Notes under the pieces: generated by a model
What the model was told of the DNA's origin: nothing
Database searches by the model: none
What the model saw: the letters and a program-made list of their open reading frames with translations, nothing else
Made by a program: the position numbers and the translations under genes
Part shown: piece after piece, positions 7,972 to 15,409 of the stretch
How positions within the stretch are numbered: position 1 is the first letter of the stretch
How the letters are laid out: each line of letters starts with the position of its first letter
Origin: Silicimonas sp.
GTDB taxonomy: Bacteria; Pseudomonadota; Alphaproteobacteria; Rhodobacterales; Rhodobacteraceae
NCBI GenBank assembly: GCA_022340315.1
Contig: JAJDOD010000070.1
Span: 1 to 37,535, forward strand
Reading direction: 5' to 3'
DNA length: 37,535 bases

Positions 7972-8744
7972 GCCAGCACCACGGAGATATCGGCGTTCTC
8001 CAGTTGCGTGCGGCTGGCGTGGTCAATCCCCTTGTCGGTGACCAGACAATCTATGCTGTCGAAGGAGGCCGTCCGGATAAAGCCTGCCGCTTGCAGCTTC
8101 TCGTGGTGGGCAACGACGAAGTTCCGGCGCGACGCAGCAACGACCTCTGCTTGAATCTGACTATAGCCCTCGTCTCCGATCGAGATTGATTTCCGGGTAA
8201 GGTCGATCGAGGAGCAGCAGAGAAACGATATGTCGAAAGACAATGTCCGGATTGACGAGATGGCAAGGTGACCGCCGAACGAGTCGTTCACACCGATATA
8301 GGCGCCGCCGATCAGATAAAAGTTCGATATTCCCTGGTCGCGCAACCGCGATGCAATCCTCAGGCAGGTCGTGACGTAGCGGCATCCAGGCTTGAGATGG
8401 GCGTATTCGGCAACTGCAAGGGCGGTGGTGCCGGCATCGAGGAACACGGTCTCGTCGTTACCCAGAAGTTCGATCGCTGCCCGCCCAATTCTACGTTTCT
8501 CTTCCGAGTGGATCAGAATCCGCTCTTCATTTGGAAGATCCACGAAGGCACTTGCGTTGTTCAGTACGCCCCCGTGGGTGCGCGTCACCACGCCGGTCTC
8601 GCCAAGTTCCCGCAAGTCTCGGCGAATGGTCGCTTCCGACACGCCCAATTCCCTGGAGAGATCTCCGACCGCAACGGAGCCACGCCCTTCAACCAGATCC
8701 ACGATCTTGCGGCGGCGCGCTGCGCCAAGTCGAACGCTGTCCAT
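7968..8744 (-). CDS. DeoR-family transcriptional regulator
   Basis: A 258-residue regulator and first gene of the operon. The N-terminal winged helix-turn-helix is visible at residues about 10-60 (RRRKIVDLVEGRGSVAVGDLSRELGVSEATIRRDLREL, then TRTHGG). The C-terminal part is the sugar-phosphate sensor domain with IGRAAIELL, DAGTTALAVAEY and VTTCLRIASRL segments. DeoR-family proteins usually bind a phosphorylated sugar that releases them from DNA, which fits a pathway producing sugar phosphates. A GTG at 8745-8747 directly precedes the chosen ATG, so either may start translation. Neither has a good Shine-Dalgarno sequence. Palindromic and repeated motifs upstream suggest autoregulation. Confidence 0.92.
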   Translation of the reverse strand: MDSVRLGAARRRKIVDLVEGRGSVAVGDLSRELGVSEATIRRDLRELGETGVVTRTHGGVLNNASAFVDLPNEERILIHSEEKRRIGRAAIELLGNDETVFLDAGTTALAVAEYAHLKPGCRYVTTCLRIASRLRDQGISNFYLIGGAYIGVNDSFGGHLAISSIRTLSFDISFLCCSSIDLTRKSISIGDEGYSQIQAEVVAASRRNFVVAHHEKLQAAGFIRTASFDSIDCLVTDKGIDHASRTQLENADISVVLA

Positions 8745-8745
8745 C

Positions 8746-8836
8746 ACTGCGCAATACTGATCGCTAGTGAGCGCATTTCGAATACATCCCTCCCCAAATG
8801 AGCAAAATCAGTCGTAACTGCGCAATTTCGCGCAGT
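8746..8836 (-). promoter_or_regulatory. Candidate DeoR-type operator region
   Basis: A perfect inverted repeat ACTGCGC-6-GCGCAGT lies at 8817-8836, about 70 bp upstream of the regulator start. The half-site ACTGCGCAAT recurs in the same orientation at 8746-8755, abutting the start codon. GCGCATTTCG (8771-8780) and GCGCAATTTCG (8820-8830) share a TTTCG core like that reported for several DeoR-family operators. Three related sites across 90 bp suit cooperative autoregulation of the operon. The repeats are visible. Binding is inferred. Confidence 0.55.
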
Positions 8837-9003
8837 CAACCATGAAGATGCTCCGGGGAGTGAAGAGTGCGTGCCGATACCGGCTGCGGTCTTGGCGCGG
8901 ACGATCTCGATGGTGGAGTCCCTGGCCGGAAACACCCTCGCGTGAGACAAACATTCGCCGGATTTGGCCGGTATGATGCTCCGTGACCTGACCATTGGAA
9001 ATC

Positions 9004-9429
9004 ATGAAACTTGCAGTTGCATTGGCGTTCTTGGGAGTCTTCTTGCCTGCAACCAGCAGGGTGAACGAGATTGTCCTGAAATCAGGGGCGCGCGGAGCAC
9101 TAGCGGTAGCGGTCATTCAAGCACCAGATCGGTTCGGCGGACCAACCGCCGGAAACGTGATCGGTCTGACGTTCACGGTCACTTCTGAGCGCAGCGCGAA
9201 GCCGGAGGTAGACGCTGCTTCGCTGTGTTACCTGTACGGACAATCCACTTACAGCCGTATGCAATCCGACCGCGCATTCCTTGAAGCGATCAACAATCTC
9301 ATTGACCTGAGCGCTCCCCTGGTCGGTGTCCGCGTGTCAATCTTCCACAGCAAGGCTGAATCAGTCTCTGTCGGAACGCATTTGCACTTCGATATGAGAG
9401 GAGTTGCGAAGTGTAGACCGAGTTTGTGA
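9004..9429 (+). CDS. Hypothetical secreted protein, weak support
   Basis: A 141-residue ORF from ATG 9004 (the track starts at TTG 8995). The first 20 residues (MKLAVALAFLGVFLPATSRV) look like a short signal peptide, and the rest matches no family I recognise. Codon use contains many A/T third positions (GCA, TTG, GGA, AGA, TCA), unlike its GC3-rich neighbours, which suggests foreign origin or a non-coding reading. No convincing Shine-Dalgarno sequence is present. It lies in the gene-poor stretch on the 3' side of tRNA-Glu. It could be a real transferred gene, a remnant, or chance. Confidence 0.35.
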   Translation: MKLAVALAFLGVFLPATSRVNEIVLKSGARGALAVAVIQAPDRFGGPTAGNVIGLTFTVTSERSAKPEVDAASLCYLYGQSTYSRMQSDRAFLEAINNLIDLSAPLVGVRVSIFHSKAESVSVGTHLHFDMRGVAKCRPSL

Positions 9430-9622
9430 CTGGCGTCAGATTTAGTCCACCAAGTTCGAGGATTACTTCCAATGCCGGGTCAATGCGGCCCGGCGTCAAT
9501 TTCCTTCAATGAGCTGTCGTTGACTGTTGAACTCCGCAGGGCAGGCTTGTCCGCACAGCGGTCATTCAATGGTTGCGGCGTGAACGTCCGCTTCGTCACT
9601 CCTGGCAGACGATGCCCTTGGA
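9430..9622. other. Non-coding stretch, nothing recognised
   Basis: Between the two weak ORFs on the 3' side of tRNA-Glu I see no supported gene, repeat or terminator. The sequence is less GC-rich than the flanking conserved genes. Confidence 0.4.
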
Positions 9623-9814
9623 CTAACCCCTCAACGCCGCGTATACCGCCAAGTCCGGCAGCGCCAGCACCTTCGCGGCCTCTCTCAACATCCCCGCCCC
9701 TGACGGCAGCTTGGCGATCTCTTCACGGTCGGTCCACGTCTCGCGCGCCCATACAGCGCGGTCGTCAGGAAGCAGGCTTTCAAGGTTAGCTTTGCGCCCT
9801 CGGCGGTCGGGCAT
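9623..9814 (-). CDS. Short hypothetical ORF or gene remnant beside tRNA-Glu
   Basis: A 63-residue ORF (MPDRRGRKANLESLLPDDRAVW ... KVLALPDLAVYAALRG). It is polar at the start and has a plausible helical C-terminus. I do not recognise a family. The frame stays open upstream of the ATG for at least a dozen codons, so it may be the tail of a longer broken gene. Its codon bias is closer to the host than that of the ORF at 9004. It lies 74 bp from the 3' end of tRNA-Glu, the side on which elements integrating at this tRNA would insert, so it could be an island remnant. Confidence 0.3.
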   Translation of the reverse strand: MPDRRGRKANLESLLPDDRAVWARETWTDREEIAKLPSGAGMLREAAKVLALPDLAVYAALRG

Positions 9815-9887
9815 TTCGGTATGGCGGGTAGTTTGGCAAGGAAGTATTCCTTTTAAGTACCTTAAATCAATTACTTGTCAGGAATTC

Positions 9888-9962
9888 TGGCAGCCCGTAG
9901 GGGAATCGAACCCCTCTTTCCAGGTTGAAAACCTGGCGTCCTAACCGATAGACGAACGGGCC
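9888..9962 (-). tRNA. tRNA-Glu (anticodon UUC)
   Basis: A 75-nt cloverleaf on the minus strand with CCA encoded. The acceptor arms GGCCCGT / ACGGGCT pair with a G-U at position 1-72. The anticodon stem is CCAGG/CCTGG around TT-TTC-AA, giving anticodon UUC. The T-arm is GGGG-TTCGATT-CCCC and the D-loop carries CGGTTAGGA. Discriminator base is G. It lies 64 bp downstream of recJ on the same strand but has its own promoter-like sequence. Confidence 0.97.
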
Positions 9963-9976
9963 GCGCTGTGGAGGGC

Positions 9977-10005
9977 TACTTAGGGAAACTCGAAGGTGAG
10001 AGCAA
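9977..10005 (-). promoter_or_regulatory. Candidate sigma-70 promoter of tRNA-Glu
   Basis: On the minus strand TTGCTC (10000-10005) and TAAGTA (9977-9982) are separated by exactly 17 bp, and the -10 ends 14 bp before the tRNA 5' end. Spacing and position suit a -35/-10 pair for the tRNA. Read by eye only. Confidence 0.5.
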
Positions 10006-10026
10006 GCGGATTTTTTCGGGAGAGAC

Positions 10027-11775
10027 CTAGGCCGCGGCGGCATCCTCGAGTCTCAGTTCCACCCGCTGGCGCCCGCCCCAATGGCTGATCTCAAGACGGC
10101 CGGCCAGGTGAAACCTCGCGCCCTTCGCAGTTGCCAGGGCCTGCCCCATGGCTGTGTCCCAGGCATCGAAGGCGATGCCGTCGAGGCGGGCGCCGAGACC
10201 GTCGCCGAAGCTGATCTTCAGATGACCTGTCCCGACCTGCCGGGCGTGCAGGATGCGGACATCGGGAAAGGCAAAGCGCGGGGCAGGGGCGCCCTGCCCG
10301 AAGGGGCCAGCTGCCTCTATCTGGGTGACCAGGTCGACCGTTGCGGCGCCGGGCATCAGCGCCGCGTCGATCCTCATATCGCGCGGTCCGTCGCTGCCCG
10401 CACCCTGGCGGGCAAGCAGTTCTCCCAGGCGATCCATCGCCGCCTCGATCCGGCCCGCCTCCACCGTCAGGCCGGCGGCCATCTTGTGCCCGCCGCCCTT
10501 GAGCAGCAGGCCTTCGGCCGCGAGCCTTTGAATGGCCGAGCCAAGATCGACCCCCCGCACCGAGCGGCCCGACCCCTTGCCCTCGCCGTTCTCAATCCCG
10601 ATCACCACCGAAGGCCGTCCCGTGGCCTCCTTCAAACGCGCCGCGACGATGCCCACTACGCCGGGATGCCACGCCTCGCCTGCAGCCCAGACCAGCGGGC
10701 CATCGAGACCGCGGGTTTCCGCCTGCGCCAGTGCCGCGGCACGAACCTGTGCCTCGATCTCGCGGCGCTCGCGGTTCAACTCGTCTAGCCGGTCGGCAAG
10801 TGCGCGGGCTTCGTCGACATCGGTGGTCGAAAGGCACCTTGCGCCAAGATCGGCGCGGCCAACGCGGCCACCGGCATTGACGCGCGGACCGATCACGTAG
10901 CCCAGGTGATATGCGGCAGGCGGCACGTCGAGGCCGGCGACATCCGCCAGGGCCGCAATACCGGGGCGCGCGCGGGCGCCCATCACCTTGAGCCCTTGGA
11001 TCACCAGCGCACGGTTCAGCCCGACAAGCGGTGCTACGTCAGCGACCGTCGCAAGGGCCACAAGGTCGAGAAGCTGCATCAGGTCGGGCGCGCGTCGTCC
11101 GGCTTCGCGGCATTGGCGGTTGGCCTCGACCAGGACCAGAAAGACGACGGCGGCGGCGCAGAGGTGGCCCAATTCGCCGGTTTCGTCCTGCCGGTTGGGG
11201 TTCACGATGGCCAGCGCCTCGGGCAATGTCGCCTCGCCCAAGTGGTGGTCGATGACGACGACATCCGCCCCCTTGGCCGCCGCAATGGCCTCGAAGGACA
11301 GGGTTCCGCAATCCACGCAGATGATCAGCGAATGGTTCTGCGCGAGCGTGCGCATGGCATCCGGGTTCGGGCCGTAGCCCTCGTCGATGCGGTCGGGGAC
11401 ATATAGCGTCGCCTCGCGGCCATGCTGGCGCAGCCAGTCGATCAGAAGCGCCGCCGAGGCGCCACCATCCACATCGTAGTCGGCAAAGATCGCAACGCGT
11501 TCTGCCCTGTCAACCGCTTGCAGTATGCGCGCGGCGGCGGGTTCGAGGTCTTTCAGATGCCTCGGGTCGGGCATCAGGTCGCGGATCTTCGGCGTCAGAT
11601 AGGACTGGGCCTCCTCAGGTGGCACTCCGCGCCGGGCGAGGACGCGAGCCGTTGGCTCGAACAGGTCGGCGGCTTGGGAAATGGCTTCGGCAAGCCGCAA
11701 TTCCTCGACTGCCGGACCAACCCATCGGCGGCCCGACAAGGATGCATCGACGTCGAGAAAACTTCCCGCGGTCAC
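10027..11775 (-). CDS. recJ: Single-stranded-DNA-specific exonuclease RecJ
   Basis: A 582-residue 5'-3' ssDNA exonuclease for recombination and repair. The start chosen is GTG 11775, which overlaps the glpX stop as GTGA. The longer ORF in the track reads back through glpX and is not real. DHH-family motifs are clear: ADYDVDGGASAALL (98-111), VDCGT, and VVIDHHLGE (173-181). NAGGRVGRADLGARCL follows. The DHHA1 motif KGGGHKMAAGL and a C-terminal OB-fold region complete the usual domain order. Length is typical. It is translationally coupled to glpX, an arrangement I recall from related alphaproteobacteria. Confidence 0.96.
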   Translation of the reverse strand: MTAGSFLDVDASLSGRRWVGPAVEELRLAEAISQAADLFEPTARVLARRGVPPEEAQSYLTPKIRDLMPDPRHLKDLEPAAARILQAVDRAERVAIFADYDVDGGASAALLIDWLRQHGREATLYVPDRIDEGYGPNPDAMRTLAQNHSLIICVDCGTLSFEAIAAAKGADVVVIDHHLGEATLPEALAIVNPNRQDETGELGHLCAAAVVFLVLVEANRQCREAGRRAPDLMQLLDLVALATVADVAPLVGLNRALVIQGLKVMGARARPGIAALADVAGLDVPPAAYHLGYVIGPRVNAGGRVGRADLGARCLSTTDVDEARALADRLDELNRERREIEAQVRAAALAQAETRGLDGPLVWAAGEAWHPGVVGIVAARLKEATGRPSVVIGIENGEGKGSGRSVRGVDLGSAIQRLAAEGLLLKGGGHKMAAGLTVEAGRIEAAMDRLGELLARQGAGSDGPRDMRIDAALMPGAATVDLVTQIEAAGPFGQGAPAPRFAFPDVRILHARQVGTGHLKISFGDGLGARLDGIAFDAWDTAMGQALATAKGARFHLAGRLEISHWGGRQRVELRLEDAAAA

Positions 11776-12737
11776 GTTCCGATGGGATGGCGATAATTCA
11801 TGCGCCGCACCGATCCGGTCTTCGAGCGCATCAGGATCGTTTCGGCGGTCAGGACGCCGGGTTCGCGCTTGATGCCGGGCAGGATCGAGCCATCGGTAAC
11901 GCCGGTCGCGGCAAAGATCACGTCGCCGGTCACCATGTCGTCGCGCGTATACACGCGGTCGAAGTTGGTGATCCCCGCCTTCCTTGCGCGGTCTTTCTCG
12001 TCGTCGTTGCGGAAGACGAGCTTGCCGAACATCTGCCCGCCCATGCACTTGAGCGCGGCGGCCGCAAGCACGCCTTCAGGCGCTCCACCGGTGCCCATGT
12101 ACATATCGATGCCAGTGGTCGGTTCGGCGCAGTGAATGACGCCTGCCACGTCCCCGTCCGTGATCAGCCGGATCGCGGCCCCGGTCGTGCGCAATTCCGC
12201 GATCATCTCTTCGTGGCGCGGGCGCTCCAGCACGCAGACCGTGATATCCTCGGTCGAGCACCCCTTCGCGGCGGCCAGTGCGTTGACCCGTTCGGCGGGG
12301 CTCATGTCCATCGTGACGACGCCGCGCCGGAAACCGGGGCCGATGGCGAGCTTGTCCATGTAGGTGTCGGGCGCGTGCAGCATCGAGCCGCGCGGGCCCA
12401 TCGCGATCACGGCAAGCGCGTTCGGCATGTCCTTCGCCGTCAGCGTCGTGCCCTCCAGCGGATCAAGAGCGATATCGACCTGCGGGCCTTCGCCGGTGCC
12501 GACCTCTTCGCCGATATAGAGCATCGGCGCCTCGTCGCGCTCACCTTCACCGATGACCACAACGCCTTGAATTTCAAGATGGTTCAATTGGGTTCGCATG
12601 GCGTCCACGGCGGCCTGATCGGCAGCCTTCTCATCGCCACGCCCGATCAGGCGGGCCGAGGCGAGAGCGGCGGCTTCGCTGACACGGGCAAGGCCGAGGG
12701 ACAGCATTCGGTCGTGGAACATGGGGGCATCGGCCAT
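11772..12737 (-). CDS. glpX: Class II fructose-1,6-bisphosphatase GlpX
   Basis: A 321-residue class II FBPase hydrolysing fructose 1,6-bisphosphate to fructose 6-phosphate in gluconeogenesis. Family motifs are visible: the N-terminal LARVSEAAALASARLIGRGDE, VVIGEGERDEAPMLYIGEEVG, the metal site DIALDPLEGTTLTAKDMPNALAVIA, and GGAPEGVLAAAALKCMGGQM near residue 210. This sequence family is unrelated to the class I Fbp. It is the first gene of a glpX-recJ pair. Its upstream region of about 260 bp is shared with divergent purA and holds an 11-bp tandem repeat. Confidence 0.96.
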   Translation of the reverse strand: MADAPMFHDRMLSLGLARVSEAAALASARLIGRGDEKAADQAAVDAMRTQLNHLEIQGVVVIGEGERDEAPMLYIGEEVGTGEGPQVDIALDPLEGTTLTAKDMPNALAVIAMGPRGSMLHAPDTYMDKLAIGPGFRRGVVTMDMSPAERVNALAAAKGCSTEDITVCVLERPRHEEMIAELRTTGAAIRLITDGDVAGVIHCAEPTTGIDMYMGTGGAPEGVLAAAALKCMGGQMFGKLVFRNDDEKDRARKAGITNFDRVYTRDDMVTGDVIFAATGVTDGSILPGIKREPGVLTAETILMRSKTGSVRRMNYRHPIGT

Positions 12738-12835
12738 GAGGTATGTCTCCGGTAAGGTCGTTGCCCTTGGGTAGACAAGCGGGATGGGCGGGGCAAGGTC
12801 AAAGGTCGCGGGACCGGGATTTCAGGGATTTCGCA

Positions 12836-12879
12836 ACGTCGGTATCACGTCGGTATCACGTCGGTATTGCGTCGGTGCC
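12836..12879. repeat. Four tandem 11-bp repeats between glpX and purA
   Basis: Four consecutive units of ACGTCGGTATC lie head to tail. The first two are identical, the third differs at one base and the fourth at three. The 11-bp period is about one helical turn, so a protein could contact all units on one face of the DNA. They lie 99 bp upstream of glpX and 118 bp upstream of purA. A regulatory array or a slippage tract are both possible. Confidence 0.85.
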
Positions 12880-12996
12880 TTTATCCGTGCGCGGCATCCA
12901 CCGGCACGGAGGAGTTTCACAGCCAGAGCCGGCATTTGCCCTTTCGCGTCGGCGCCGCCGGGGCTATAGACGCGCGGGTTTGAACGGAGTCATCGC

Positions 12997-14289
<1,293 letters not shown>

Positions 14290-14393
14290 GGAACGGCGGC
14301 CGTGAGACGTTGGCTGGAAGGGGTTTCTCGTCGTACTGTTGGCCAATCTGAGGTTCTGTTCCGCGACCGGTCCGGCGACCGGGGGAGAATGCA

Positions 14394-15134
14394 ATGCAGG
14401 GAAAAGTCGCGCTCGTCACGGGCAGTTCCAAGGGAATAGGGCTGGCGATTGCCCGGCGGCTGTCCGAGGCAGGCGCGACGGTGGTTCTGAACGGGCGCAG
14501 CGAAGCGCCGCTTGCCTAGTCGCTGGAGGCCTTGCGTTCAGACGGGATGGCCGTTGACGGCGAAGCTTTCGATGCTTGCAGCGAGCCGGCGGTCAAAGCC
14601 GCGATGCGGCGTATCCGCGACCGACATGGCAGGTTCGACATTCTCGTGAACAACGCCGGTGTGCTGCTGAGCAAGACGATTTTCGAGACCACGCCTGACG
14701 AGTGGGACGATATTCTTCGCAGCAACATGACATCGGCTTTCGTCTGCTCGAAGGCGGCGCTGGAAATCTTCCGGGCGCAGGGCGATGGGGGACGCATCAT
14801 CATGATAGGCTCACTCGCCGGTCAGCGCGGCGCGCCCGCGGGGGCCGTGGGTTATGGCGCGTAAAAGGCCGGGTTGGTCGGGCTGGCGCAGACGCTGGCG
14901 TTCACGGCCAGCGAGTTTGGCGTGACGGTCAACACCGTGTCGCCCGGAATGATCGAAACCGACATGCTGCGGCAGGGATTTGGCGACAAGCTGGCCGACG
15001 TGGCATCGCGCATTCCCCTGGGGCTGGGTCAGCCTCGGGATGTTGCCGAGGCGGTTGCATTCCTGGCCGGAGACGCGGGCCGCCATGTCACCGGCGCGAC
15101 GATCGACGTCAACGGGGGCCTTTACCACCGATAG
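14394..15134 (+). pseudogene. Short-chain dehydrogenase/reductase broken by two nonsense codons
   Basis: One continuous frame from ATG 14394 (RBS GGGGGAGA) to TGA 15132-15134 encodes a complete SDR of about 246 codons. It is interrupted by TAG at 14517-14519 and TAA at 14862-14864. The Rossmann motif VTGSSKGIG, NNAG, the substrate-side GSLAG and the C-terminal VNTVSPGMIET and GATIDVNGG are all intact. The TAA falls inside the catalytic Y-x-x-x-K motif, as YGA-stop-KAG, exactly where Ser is usual, so one TCA to TAA change explains it. No indel is needed anywhere. It resembles FabG or glucose/gluconate dehydrogenases. The ORF track splits it into 14532-14864 and 14874-15134. Confidence 0.88.
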
Positions 15135-15187
15135 CCCCGGGCCGCCGATTGCTTGACCTGGCAGGCGATTGATCCATAACCCCCTGC

Positions 15188-15409
15188 ATGGCCCTGTCTT
15201 ACAAAGCCCGCCGCCGCTGGTCGCTTGTCATCCTGCTGATCGGGATGCCGCTTTACATCGTGGCGGCCGTCACCGTGGTGAACTGGCTCGACCGGCCGCA
15301 TTTCCTGGTCGAGCTGCTGATCTACGTCGTGCTCGGCATCGTCTGGATCCTGCCGTTCAAGGCGGTCTTCCGGGGCGTCGGAAAAGCGGACCCGGACGGC
15401 GAGCGTTAG
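15188..15409 (+). CDS. DUF2842 small membrane protein
   Basis: A 73-residue protein with two hydrophobic helices, about residues 12-32 ([20 protein letters not shown]) and 42-60 ([22 protein letters not shown]). A conserved-looking WLDRP lies between them and a charged tail follows. Size and layout match DUF2842, a short alphaproteobacterial inner-membrane family with no known function. Its TAG stop shares bases with the TAA stop of convergent valS (TTAG at 15406-15409). Function unknown. Confidence 0.85.
   Translation: MALSYKARRRWSLVILLIGMPLYIVAAVTVVNWLDRPHFLVELLIYVVLGIVWILPFKAVFRGVGKADPDGER

Noticed and set aside
8744-8995. 83-residue minus-strand ORF upstream of deoR
   Set aside because: It covers the operator region, has no ribosome binding site and no family. 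A decayed gene fragment is possible but cannot be supported.
11776-12048. N-terminal extension of recJ in the ORF track
   Set aside because: It lies entirely within glpX. GTG 11775 gives the normal RecJ N-terminus and a GTGA overlap.
12836-12879. CRISPR array
   Set aside because: The repeats are 11 bp with no spacers. No cas genes are in the window.
14394-15134. Translational recoding of two stop codons in the SDR gene
   Set aside because: Two different stops (TAG and TAA) with no recoding signals. Ordinary nonsense mutation or sequence error is simpler.
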